From NCBI GenBank assembly GCA_035541875.1, contig DATKML010000013.1, positions 1 to 64,000 on the forward strand: 64,000 nucleotides of DNA. The letters run 5' to 3'. Numbering within the stretch: position 1 is the stretch's first letter; each line of letters starts with the position of its first letter. This DNA is from JAJPHI01 sp035541875 (GTDB taxonomy: Bacteria > Desulfobacterota > Binatia > Binatales > Binataceae). Positions 24,888 through 33,408 of the stretch are shown piece by piece. Made by a program: the position numbers and the translations under genes. The notes under the pieces are model-generated. The model worked only from the letters and a program-made list of their open reading frames with translations, did not search any database and was not told where the DNA came from.

Positions 24888-26705
24888 TTATTTAACGATC
24901 AGACCTTCCATATCGCCCGTGGCGCGCCAGCGAGCAAGCTTCTCGTGGAAGCGCACTGCGCCGTCCGGATCGGCCGCTTCGAGGAAGCCGTCACCGTCCT
25001 GTTTGCCTTCGCCGTTGTAATAGCCCGGAGTGCAGGCGCCCTGATAGTCCGTCATGAAGGTCTTGCGCGTGACGTGCTCGACCCATGCGGCCTCGGCTTC
25101 TTTGGTCGGCTCGACGCCCTTGGCTTCGCGATTCTTCACCTCTCGCGCAACTTCCGCGATATGGATCGCCTGATTGTCGAGCATATAGGTGAAATTCGGC
25201 GCGAGGCCCGTCTGGGTCAGGCCCATGTGGAAGAGGTTCGGGAAGCCGTGGCTCAGGAAGCCGAAATGAGTCTTCATCCCGTCCTTCCAGTAGTCCGAGA
25301 GCGAGAGGCCGTTGCGGCCATAGACTTCCATCTCTGAGCGGCGGGTATAGGCAGTGCCGACTTCAAAGCCGGTCGCGAAGATGAGGCAATCGACCTTGTA
25401 TTCAACGCCGTCGACCACGACCCCGTCTTCGGTGACTCGTTCCACGCCCTTGCCGCTTGTATCAACGAGTTTGACGTTGGGGCGGTTGAAGGTCGGCAGA
25501 TAGTCGTCGTTAAAGGTCGGGCGCTTGCACCACTGGCCGTACCACGCTTTGAGCGCCTCGGCGGTCGCAGGATCCTTAACGATTTTGTCAGCGCGCGCAC
25601 GAACCCCATTCATCCGCTGGAAGTCGGCGATTTCGGAGAGCTGCGCCAGCTCTTCGTCGGAAAGATCGGAGTTGCCCTTGCTGGAGAGCAGGTTGGCGAG
25701 GTTCTTGAACAGCACGGTCCATCCGTCGCTGACGAGATCTTCCTGAATGGGGATTCCCGACAGGATCGAATTGAAGTTTGTGTTGCGCTCCGCCTGCCAT
25801 CCGGGCTTCAGGGACTTTGCCCACTCTAGATCGGTTGGCTTGTTGCCGCGCTCATCGACCGAGGACGGTGTGCGCTGGAAAACGTAGAGCTGCTTGGACC
25901 ACTGACCGAGATGCGATACGCACTGAATCGCGGTGGCTCCAGTGCCGATAATTCCGACACGCTTGTCGGCGAGCTTAGTCAGGCCGCCCGTGGTATCGCC
26001 ACCGGTGTAATCGTAATCCCAGCGGCTGGTGTGGAACGTATGGCCCTTGAACTTCTCGATTCCGGGAATCGCGGGAAGCTTCGGCCGATTGAGCGGACCG
26101 CTCGACATGATCACGAAGCGTGCCTTGAAGGTATCGCCGCGATCGGTGGTTACAGTCCAGCGCCCCGCGTTATCGTCCCATCGCGCTTCCCTGATCTGAG
26201 TCTGGAAGCAGGCGCGCTTGTAGAGATCGAAATGGCGGCCGATCCGCTTCGCATGCTCGAAAATCTCGGGCGCGAAAGAGTACTTTTCTTTGGGGATATA
26301 GCCGGTCTCTTCGAGCAACGGCAGGTAGATGTACGATTCGATATCGCACTGCGCACCGGGGTAGCGGTTCCAGTACCAGGTGCCGCCGAAATCGCCGGCC
26401 TTCTCGATAATCCGAATCGAGTTGATGCCGACCTTCTGCAGACGCGCCGCGGCGAGTAATCCGCCGAAGCCGCCGCCGATGATAACCACCTCGACTTCTT
26501 CGTTGAGCGCGGGGCGGGTAAAGCCCGCTTCGACGTAGTGGTCTTCTTCAAAGCGCCGTAGATCGCCCGTAACCTCGCGATACTGGCTGTTGCCGTCGTT
26601 GCGCAGGCGCTTCTCCCGTTCTTCGGCGTACTTTTGGCGCAGCTTTGCCGGATCGAACCCCAACTGTTCCGGCGTCGGGACACTGCTATGCGTTGCCTCA
26701 CTCAT
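24888..26705 (-). CDS. Baeyer-Villiger-type flavin monooxygenase with N-terminal extension
   Basis: 605 residues. A charged 70-residue lead precedes the FAD motif GGGFGG (77-82). GTWYWNRYPGAQCDIESY and the fingerprint FKGHTFHTSRWD follow, and the NADPH motif GTGATA sits near residue 258. The lead and the steroid/cyclopentadecanone-monooxygenase-like core distinguish it from the shorter paralogue at 16688. It is expected to oxidise cyclic or long-chain ketones to lactones or esters with NADPH and O2. The true substrate cannot be read from sequence. Confidence 0.9.
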   Translation of the reverse strand: MSEATHSSVPTPEQLGFDPAKLRQKYAEEREKRLRNDGNSQYREVTGDLRRFEEDHYVEAGFTRPALNEEVEVVIIGGGFGGLLAAARLQKVGINSIRIIEKAGDFGGTWYWNRYPGAQCDIESYIYLPLLEETGYIPKEKYSFAPEIFEHAKRIGRHFDLYKRACFQTQIREARWDDNAGRWTVTTDRGDTFKARFVIMSSGPLNRPKLPAIPGIEKFKGHTFHTSRWDYDYTGGDTTGGLTKLADKRVGIIGTGATAIQCVSHLGQWSKQLYVFQRTPSSVDERGNKPTDLEWAKSLKPGWQAERNTNFNSILSGIPIQEDLVSDGWTVLFKNLANLLSSKGNSDLSDEELAQLSEIADFQRMNGVRARADKIVKDPATAEALKAWYGQWCKRPTFNDDYLPTFNRPNVKLVDTSGKGVERVTEDGVVVDGVEYKVDCLIFATGFEVGTAYTRRSEMEVYGRNGLSLSDYWKDGMKTHFGFLSHGFPNLFHMGLTQTGLAPNFTYMLDNQAIHIAEVAREVKNREAKGVEPTKEAEAAWVEHVTRKTFMTDYQGACTPGYYNGEGKQDGDGFLEAADPDGAVRFHEKLARWRATGDMEGLIVK

Positions 26706-27120
26706 TCTGACGATCCTCCGTTTGGAACGCTCCCCAATTTGATGCGTCCCAATTTTTATTCATCACGTCACCGGATAACGCCGCGATCGAGTCGTCGGTT
26801 AATGATTTCGGTGCGCAACTGTCTTTGCATCCTACTACCGTTTTCGACTTTTTGGGAAACGGTTACATCACTAAAACGGCGATTATTTTCCAGGTTCACT
26901 AATGATCCGGGAAAGACGGCTAACCCTCAATTACCCGCCCGGTGGATTGGCGCCTGGGCTACTCAGCCGGCGGAAGAAAAAAGGTGCTGGTCCTAAGTCG
27001 TCACGAGGTCTACGACTGGTATAGATGAGAGCACAACAGCGCATGCTGGAACCCACCCAGCGCTGAGGAAGCAACGTAGCTTCGCTTTGATACGGATCTC
27101 TAACCCAAGGAGATTTCCGC
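26706..27120. other. Divergent intergenic region
   Basis: 415 bases between the monooxygenase (minus) and the DUF5671 gene (plus). It must carry both promoters. A CCGTTT...AAACGG inverted repeat with 13 bases between arms lies near 26848-26874 and could be a regulator site. I see no gene in it. Confidence 0.4.
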
Positions 27121-27750
27121 ATGAACAGTGATATCAATAACTTCGTGCGAAAGGCGCTTGGCAAGGGCGAGTCGCGCGCTGCTATCAGGGAAGCGTTGCT
27201 TAAGGCCGGCTGGTCGCAGGCCGAAGCCGCAGAGGCGATAGATGGTTTCGCCGATGTAGCGTTCTCGATTCCGGTACCCAGGCCGCGCCCCTATCTATCG
27301 GCGCGCGAAGTCTTTGTCTACGGGATGCAATTCATCGCGTTGTACATAGGCGGCTATGCGCTTGGCGCGTTGATCTTTGATTTCATTAATCGCGCGTTTC
27401 CCGACGCGCTTGCGGAGAACGCCTATCGCTCCGGCAACATCGATATACGGTGGAATCTCTCCCTCTTGATCGTCGCGTTTCCGCTGTTTCTCGGGATGCT
27501 TAATTACACTAACCGTTTGATCGCCCGGAACGCCACGGAACGTGCATCGAAGCCTCGCAAGTGGGCGACCTATCTAACCCTGCTGTTTGCAAGCGTGTGT
27601 TTGATCTGTGATGTGGGCACGCTGGTCTACTACACGTTGGGCGGCGAGCTGACCATTCGCTTCGTCTTGAAAATTGCGACCGTAGGAATTCTCGCCGGCG
27701 GGACCTTCGCCTATTTCATCAACGATCAGCGTAAGGACGAGGTGCGTTGA
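27121..27750 (+). CDS. DUF5671-like integral membrane protein
   Basis: 209 residues, with AAGGAGA upstream of the ATG. Residues ~1-50 form a small helical bundle resembling a UBA-like or SHOCT-type start (IREALLKAGWSQAEAAEAI). Four membrane spans follow (EVFVYGMQFIALYIGGYALG, LSLLIVAFPLFLGML, YLTLLFASVCLICDVGTLVYY, ILAGGTFAYFI), the arrangement of DUF5671 proteins. Function is unknown. The stop TGA overlaps the next gene's ATG by one base, so translation is coupled. Confidence 0.75.
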   Translation: MNSDINNFVRKALGKGESRAAIREALLKAGWSQAEAAEAIDGFADVAFSIPVPRPRPYLSAREVFVYGMQFIALYIGGYALGALIFDFINRAFPDALAENAYRSGNIDIRWNLSLLIVAFPLFLGMLNYTNRLIARNATERASKPRKWATYLTLLFASVCLICDVGTLVYYTLGGELTIRFVLKIATVGILAGGTFAYFINDQRKDEVR

Positions 27751-28184
27751 TGACACCTTCGAGGCTCTTTCCGTGGATCGCGACGCTCGTCGTTCTGCTT
27801 GCCGTCATAGCCGGTATAACGCTCAACGGATCGCCAAGGTTAGTTCGCATGAGACGTCTCGATATGGAGCGGACTCGCGATCTCAACGATATCTCAGAAG
27901 CTATCGATCGCTTTTACGGTGAATATGACGCGCTTCCTCCTACACTGGACAAGCTTATGGCGAAGTATTTCGTCGGTTGGCAGTTAAGTCGGAATCCTGA
28001 GCGCCTGAAGCTGTACGAATACTCGATCAAAAGTCCTAATGCATACCAGCTTTGCACTACCTTTGCTCTCGCTTCAGGCGGAGATATTAAGGATGCGGAC
28101 GATGAGCGCTCGACAACTCCCATTCCTCACAAGGCGGGGCACCAGTGCATCGACTTTTCTGTCGCTCCTCGGAAGAAGAGTTGA
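27750..28184 (+). CDS. Single-span membrane protein, partner of the DUF5671 protein
   Basis: 144 residues. One N-terminal membrane anchor (LFPWIATLVVLLAVIAGITL), then a periplasmic domain beginning with DLNDISEAIDRFYGEYDALPPTLDKL, reminiscent of the helix-turn part of type II pseudopilins (GspG-like), with two Cys. It overlaps the previous stop as TGATG. It commonly accompanies DUF5671 genes in my memory, which is weak support. Function unknown. Confidence 0.7.
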   Translation: MTPSRLFPWIATLVVLLAVIAGITLNGSPRLVRMRRLDMERTRDLNDISEAIDRFYGEYDALPPTLDKLMAKYFVGWQLSRNPERLKLYEYSIKSPNAYQLCTTFALASGGDIKDADDERSTTPIPHKAGHQCIDFSVAPRKKS

Positions 28185-28373
28185 GAGGTTGAAGCGTAAG
28201 CGCAATCCAGCGCGGGCACCATTGGCGTCGCATGAGCGGTATCAACCTTGATACGCCACGGCGCCATACTCTTTCGTAGTCGACCTGGCCTCTATTCTAT
28301 CTCAACCTGTTGCTGTGTGCTGGCCTGAATCACCAGCGATGGCTCGCAGAACAACCTCGACAGCGTCCCGCAA

Positions 28374-30044
28374 TTAATCGCCGACGGCGGCGCCGCCCTT
28401 GCGCGGATCGAAGCCGCCTTGCAGCACGTTCGGCTTGATGCGAATAGCCGTCACGGCTCCCAACTCCGGCACCACTTTTATCGAGTAGCCCATGTTGGCC
28501 AGCGCCTTGGTTGTGCTCTCGGGGATGGCCTTCTCGATGATAATCGGTGGCGGTACCGCCTGATGATGGATACGAGGATTGGCGACCGCGGCTTGCGCGT
28601 TCAAGTCGAAGTCGAGTGTGTTGAGCGCGACCTGCACCACGCCGGTGATGATCGTCGGGCCACCCGAACCACCTTCAACCAGCGCCGGTTTGCCATGGCG
28701 CAATGCGATCAGCGGCGACATGCTCGATAGGGGTCGCTTGCCGGGGGCGATCGCGTTGGCTTCGGCCTGAATCAGCTTAAAGGCATTCGGCACGCCCGGG
28801 GCGACGGCAAAATCGTCCATCTCGTCATTCAGGATCAGGCCGATATCAGGAACGGTAATCTTTGCACCGAAGATCGTATTGATCGTGGAAGTGACGTCGA
28901 CGATGTTGCCCGCTTTGTCGACGACACAGAAGTTCGAGGTACCGTGGTCGTGCGCTTCGGTCACGGATGGCGAGGTTTCGTTATGGAGCGCTTTATGACG
29001 CGATTCGGCGATATGCTCGGGCGAGAGCAACTCCGCGATTGGCACACGAGCGAAGGCGGGATCGGCGTATTGATCGCGGTCGATGAACCCTTGGCGCATC
29101 ACTTCGGTGAGCTGGGCCAGATACGGCGGCGAGTTCAACCCGAGGGCATCGAGATGACCCGGCGCGAGCATCCCGAGCATCTCGAGCACCACACCACCTG
29201 ATGAGGGCGGCGGCATCGTGTAAAGGTCGTACTCGCGATAACGAAGATGCAGCGGGTCACGCCAAATCGGATGGTAATCAATCAAGTCGGCACTGCGCAC
29301 GAGTCCGCCGTGCGCCATCATGTACTCATTGATCTGTTTGGCCACGTCGCCGCGATAGAAGCGATCAGCAGGATTGTCGCCAAGCGATTCGAGCATCGCC
29401 GCCAGCGGTTTCGCATAGACGGTCTCGCCGGCCTTCATCGGGGTGCCGTCAGGATGAAAGAAAGCCGCACGCAGACCGAGATCCTGTTTGATCAGGTCGG
29501 CGGAGAGCGTCACATCGCGGGCCATATGCTCGCTGAGCGGAAAGCCCTCGCGTCCGAGTTTAACTACGGGTGCCGCGAGCGCCGAGAACTTCATCGTGCC
29601 GAAGCGGCGTAGAGCGGTATCGAGTCCTGCGATTTCGCCCGGAACCGCCACTGCGAGCGGCCCGTTCTGGGCGAGTTTCTCGTCGGGTTTGCCGTCCTTG
29701 GTATACATGTCGCGAGTGGCCGCCTTGGGCGCGACCTCGCGGTAGTCGAGCGCGTAAAATTTGTGCTCGCGGGCCAGGTAGATCAGCATGAAGCCACCGC
29801 CGCCGATACCACATGACGCCGAGTTGGTGACGCTGAGTGCCAGGGAAATCGCCACCGCCGCATCGATGGCATTGCCGCCACGATTAATTACGTCGAGTCC
29901 GATCTGGGCGGCGCGATCACCCTCCGCCGCGACCATCGCATGCGGGGCCTCGGCAGCGATTGCTACATCCGCAAAGGGAACTGAGACAAACAAAAGCGCG
30001 GCAACGAGCTGCGCAAGACGGTTCAATCGAAAGCACTCGGGCAT
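28374..30044 (-). CDS. ggt: Gamma-glutamyltransferase
   Basis: 556 residues with a Sec signal peptide (cut near AIAAEA, residue ~31). The precursor cleaves itself before Thr369 in DHGTSNFCVVD to give large and small subunits; that Thr is the catalytic nucleophile. The substrate loop PLSSMSPLI and the GGSGGPTII motif are present near the C-terminus. It acts in the periplasm on glutathione and other gamma-glutamyl compounds. It stands alone on the minus strand; ggt names the family rather than proven physiology. Confidence 0.92.
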   Translation of the reverse strand: MPECFRLNRLAQLVAALLFVSVPFADVAIAAEAPHAMVAAEGDRAAQIGLDVINRGGNAIDAAVAISLALSVTNSASCGIGGGGFMLIYLAREHKFYALDYREVAPKAATRDMYTKDGKPDEKLAQNGPLAVAVPGEIAGLDTALRRFGTMKFSALAAPVVKLGREGFPLSEHMARDVTLSADLIKQDLGLRAAFFHPDGTPMKAGETVYAKPLAAMLESLGDNPADRFYRGDVAKQINEYMMAHGGLVRSADLIDYHPIWRDPLHLRYREYDLYTMPPPSSGGVVLEMLGMLAPGHLDALGLNSPPYLAQLTEVMRQGFIDRDQYADPAFARVPIAELLSPEHIAESRHKALHNETSPSVTEAHDHGTSNFCVVDKAGNIVDVTSTINTIFGAKITVPDIGLILNDEMDDFAVAPGVPNAFKLIQAEANAIAPGKRPLSSMSPLIALRHGKPALVEGGSGGPTIITGVVQVALNTLDFDLNAQAAVANPRIHHQAVPPPIIIEKAIPESTTKALANMGYSIKVVPELGAVTAIRIKPNVLQGGFDPRKGGAAVGD

Positions 30045-30144
30045 CCCGCTCTAGTAACAGCCGCAACGTCGCAAGGAAAGCTGGTACAGATCGCTCTTCA
30101 GTGCTTTCATTACGCCATCCATCCCGCGTCCTTGGAGGTCCACT

Positions 30145-30963
30145 GTGGAGTTCAAAGAGATCACTTACGAAAAGTCCGACCGAATCGCGATTGTCAGCTA
30201 CAATCGGCCGGAGCGGATGAACGCCTGGAAGATGTCGATGGGCGAAGAGGCGCGAACCGCGATGCTGGACGCGGACAAAGACCCGAATATCGGCGCGATT
30301 ATCCTGACCGGTGTCGGACGTGCCTTTTGCGCAGGAGCCGATATGGCGAGCCTCAATAACCTGGCGCAGGGCACTGATGAGCTCGCTGCCGCGGGGACTC
30401 CTCCATCGGGAACCGAGGAACTCGATCCTAACTTTCGCGGGCGCTTTTCATGGATGCTCGCGCTTAAGAAGCCGGTGATCGGTGCGATCAATGGGCCGGC
30501 GGTCGGGATGGGTTTCGCGAACGCGCTCTATTGCGATATCCGAATTGCAGCGGAAAAGGCCCGGATGGGGCTGATCTTCACGCAGCGCGGTCTCGGTATC
30601 GAATTCGGCAGCTCGTGGATGCTGCCGCGGATTATCGGGATTGCCAACGCGATGGATTTGGCGGTTACGGGGCGGCTGATCGATGCCACCGAGGCGCATC
30701 GTATGGGGCTCGTGAGTAAGGTCGTGCCGGATGCCGAGTTGATGGGTGCGGCCAAGGCGCTCGCGACGCAGATTGGGACTCAATGCTCGCCGCTCGGTAT
30801 CTCGCACGTAAAGCGGATGGTCTACAACCATCTCTTCACTGACTTGGCGACGGCCTTGGCGGATAACGACGCGAGCGCATCAGAGCTGACGAAATCGGAG
30901 GATTTCAAGGAAGGCATCAAGGCGTTCTTGGAGAAGCGCCCCCCGAAGTTCACGGGACGATAA
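30145..30963 (+). CDS. Enoyl-CoA hydratase/isomerase (crotonase) family protein
   Basis: 272 residues, with a GTG start at 30145 after TTGGAGG. Oxyanion-hole segments are GRAFCAGADMASL and INGPAVGMGFANALYCDIRIAA; a Glu-containing RGLGIEFGSSWMLPRIIG follows in the position of the second catalytic residue. It would hydrate or isomerise an enoyl-CoA in fatty or aromatic acid breakdown. Crotonases vary widely in reaction, so the precise activity is open. Confidence 0.88.
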   Translation: MEFKEITYEKSDRIAIVSYNRPERMNAWKMSMGEEARTAMLDADKDPNIGAIILTGVGRAFCAGADMASLNNLAQGTDELAAAGTPPSGTEELDPNFRGRFSWMLALKKPVIGAINGPAVGMGFANALYCDIRIAAEKARMGLIFTQRGLGIEFGSSWMLPRIIGIANAMDLAVTGRLIDATEAHRMGLVSKVVPDAELMGAAKALATQIGTQCSPLGISHVKRMVYNHLFTDLATALADNDASASELTKSEDFKEGIKAFLEKRPPKFTGR

Positions 30964-30970
30964 ATAGGGT

Positions 30971-31073
30971 GTCAGACCGGGGAAGCGTAGCGACGAAGAA
31001 TCTAGGCTCCGTCGGGGGTATCAGATTGCGCTAACGCGCCGTCCGCTAGATTCTTCGCTTCACTCAGAATGAC
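30971..31073. repeat. Dispersed inverted-repeat element, copy 2
   Basis: A 103-bp intergenic element whose right end (GATTCTTCGCTTCACTCAGAATGAC) matches copy 1 at 24683-24773 with 2 differences. Its left end is more diverged. TAGATTCTTCG and CGAAGAATCTA pair, so the element can fold into one long hairpin. It lies between convergent genes. Confidence 0.7.
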
Positions 31074-31086
31074 AAAGAAAAAGAGA

Positions 31087-31584
31087 CTACTTATCCAGCG
31101 GATGCTTGAACTTGCGATCGGGATGCCGCACGGTCAGCACAGGGCACGGAGCCTTGTTGACTACGCGCTCGGCGACGCTGCCCATCAGCACGTGGGCCAA
31201 GCCAGTCCGGCCGTGGGTGCCTAGCACGATTAGATCGACATTCTCCGTCTGCGCGGCGTTGATGATCTCGAGGAACGGTGCCCCGACGCGCATCATGCTA
31301 CGAGCTTTGACCCCGGCGTCGCGCAGGCGCGCGATAATCTGATCGAGCTCCTTCAGCGCCATCAGCCGTTGTTCCTCGGCGATGCGGTTTACGGTGCTCA
31401 TATCGAGCCCCGGACTGAGATCACCGATCATGACCGGCGAGAGCGGCTGGTCGACGTGTACAACGATAACTTCGGAACCGAATTTCTGGGCGAGTTCGAT
31501 CGCGTAGTTGAGCGCGTTCTTCGAGTCGTCGGAGAAATCGGTCGGTGCAAGGATCTTACTGAAGCTCGGCACAATCCGAACCAT
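31087..31584 (-). CDS. Universal stress protein (UspA family)
   Basis: 165 residues from ATG 31584 (a TTG eight codons earlier is possible). Single Usp domain: ILAPTDFSDDSKNAL at the start and the ATP-binding signature GTHGRTGLAHVLMGSVAERVV (G-x2-G-x9-G-S) near 130. It is likely a nucleotide-binding stress or energy-status protein in the cytosol. Monocistronic. Confidence 0.9.
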   Translation of the reverse strand: MVRIVPSFSKILAPTDFSDDSKNALNYAIELAQKFGSEVIVVHVDQPLSPVMIGDLSPGLDMSTVNRIAEEQRLMALKELDQIIARLRDAGVKARSMMRVGAPFLEIINAAQTENVDLIVLGTHGRTGLAHVLMGSVAERVVNKAPCPVLTVRHPDRKFKHPLDK

Positions 31585-31685
31585 ACGACGCTGGCGAGGT
31601 GCTCGCAAGTCCGGTCGCCAGTATTTCAGTTTCCGCCCCGGGTTGCGCTAAGAAAGGGCGAGATTGAGGGCACGAGGAAATCTGC

Positions 31686-33404
31686 ATGAAACGGTCATTT
31701 GACCCGATTCTGGTCGAAGTCATCAAAAACGAACTGGCGACGGTGAACGAGGAGATGGCGATAGCGGTCTATCGCACGGGGCGCTCCGCGATGGTCAAAG
31801 TGGGCGATTTCGCCACGGCGGTCTGCGACGCCCAGGGGCGCGTTGTGGGGGAGGGGGCTGCGCCGTTTCAAATCGGCATCTTCATGGTGATGCTGGAGAA
31901 CATGCTGGCCAAGTTTGCAGGATCCTTCCGACCCGGCGATGTGATTCTGGTGAACGATCCTTACGCCGGGATGGGCCATCTGCCGGATGTCGCGGTTGTC
32001 GCGCCGGCCTTTTGGGAAGATAAGTTGGTCGGTTTCACTCTGGCCTATTCGCATCATACGGATATCGGCGGGCGCTTCCCGGGCGGCTTCAGCAGTAACT
32101 GCACTTCGGCTTTCGAGGAGGGGCTGCGACTCCCGATGCTCAAGCTCTACGATGCTGGTGTCCGCAACGACACGCTGGTCGAGTTGATCGAGGCTAACGT
32201 CCGATCGGCAGAAGAATGGATGGGCGACGTTGAGGCAAAGATCGCTGGATGCCGTCGCGGCGAGCATGAACTTCGCCAGATCGTCGAGCGCTACGGCTTC
32301 GACGTTTTCAATTCGAGTTGCGACCATTTTGTCGAGTACGCCGAGAAGGCGACCCGCACGGCGATTCGCGGTATCGCGCCGGGCGAGTATGTGCAGGAAG
32401 ATACCTTCGAAGACGATGGTCTCGGCGGGAGCGGCGTCGCGATGCCCTTGCGGGTCGCGCTGCGGGTCGACGGCGACGATCTGACGATCGATTTCACCGG
32501 TACTGCACCGCAGGCCAAAGCGGCTATCAATATGCCGTTCGGGATGACGCGCGGGACCGTCTACGGGGCAGTGAAGAGTATCGTGAATCCCGATGTGGGC
32601 ACGAATATCGGCTTTACGCGCGCCATCAAGATTATCGCGCCAGAAGGCACGCTGATTAACCCGCGTCATCCGGCGGCGGTCGGCGGCCGCGCACCGCTCT
32701 TCTTTCGTATCTTCGACATGCTCTATCGCGTTCTGGCCAAGGCGCTGCCGGATAAGGTCGGCGTTGCGGGCGAGGGCGGCGACGTATTGCACTTTAGTGG
32801 CACCAAGGCCGATGGGAGCCACTTCTCCTTCATGGATCTGTTTTTCGGCGGATGGGGCGGACGGCCGAACAAGGACGGTATCGACGGAGTCGCACCGATG
32901 AGTTTCGGGTCCTACGGATCAGTCCCGGCGGAGGTGCTCGAACGTGAGTTTCCGATCGTCGTGGACGGCTTCGGCTACGTTCCCGACACCGAGGGTGCGG
33001 GCAAGTATCGCGGTTCGGTCGGAATCTACAAGCAATGGCGCTTTCTTGAGCGCGGCGAGGTGATGGTCCGCACGAATCGGCTCGAACGGCCTTCGGAAGG
33101 GCTGGGGGGCGGGATGCCGGGCGAGCTCTCCGCGAATGTGCTGATTGCGGGTGGAGATCAAAAGCAGTTGCCCCGGCAATCGCATCTGCATCTGGAGGTG
33201 AAACCCGGCGACACGATTTACCATCGCGTGTCAGGCTCGGGTGGTTTCGGCGATCCGTCGCAACGGAGTCCCGAACAGGTGCTGGCCGACGTGCGCGAAG
33301 GCAAAGTCAGTATCGAGCAGGCGCGGAGGCGCTACAAAGTAGCAATCGACGCGACCACGATGACGATCAACGCCGATCAAACTTCGGCACTGCGGGCGAG
33401 CTGA
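31686..33404 (+). CDS. Hydantoinase B / oxoprolinase family subunit HyuB
   Basis: 572 residues, with GAGGAAA before the ATG. Family hallmarks are FDPILVEVIKNELATVNEEM, GDVILVNDPYAGMGHLPDV, YSHHTDIGG, and SVGIYKQWRF. With the HyuA subunit 4 bases downstream it forms an ATP-dependent enzyme of the N-methylhydantoinase, 5-oxoprolinase and acetone/acetophenone carboxylase superfamily. Without extra gamma/delta subunits a hydantoinase-like role is more likely than a carboxylase, which is inference. Confidence 0.9.
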   Translation: MKRSFDPILVEVIKNELATVNEEMAIAVYRTGRSAMVKVGDFATAVCDAQGRVVGEGAAPFQIGIFMVMLENMLAKFAGSFRPGDVILVNDPYAGMGHLPDVAVVAPAFWEDKLVGFTLAYSHHTDIGGRFPGGFSSNCTSAFEEGLRLPMLKLYDAGVRNDTLVELIEANVRSAEEWMGDVEAKIAGCRRGEHELRQIVERYGFDVFNSSCDHFVEYAEKATRTAIRGIAPGEYVQEDTFEDDGLGGSGVAMPLRVALRVDGDDLTIDFTGTAPQAKAAINMPFGMTRGTVYGAVKSIVNPDVGTNIGFTRAIKIIAPEGTLINPRHPAAVGGRAPLFFRIFDMLYRVLAKALPDKVGVAGEGGDVLHFSGTKADGSHFSFMDLFFGGWGGRPNKDGIDGVAPMSFGSYGSVPAEVLEREFPIVVDGFGYVPDTEGAGKYRGSVGIYKQWRFLERGEVMVRTNRLERPSEGLGGGMPGELSANVLIAGGDQKQLPRQSHLHLEVKPGDTIYHRVSGSGGFGDPSQRSPEQVLADVREGKVSIEQARRRYKVAIDATTMTINADQTSALRAS

Positions 33405-33408
33405 CATC

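Noticed and set aside
31695..32822. 375-codon minus-strand open frame inside hyuB
   Set aside because: It is the antisense shadow of a clear HyuB coding sequence, a common effect of GC-rich codon use.
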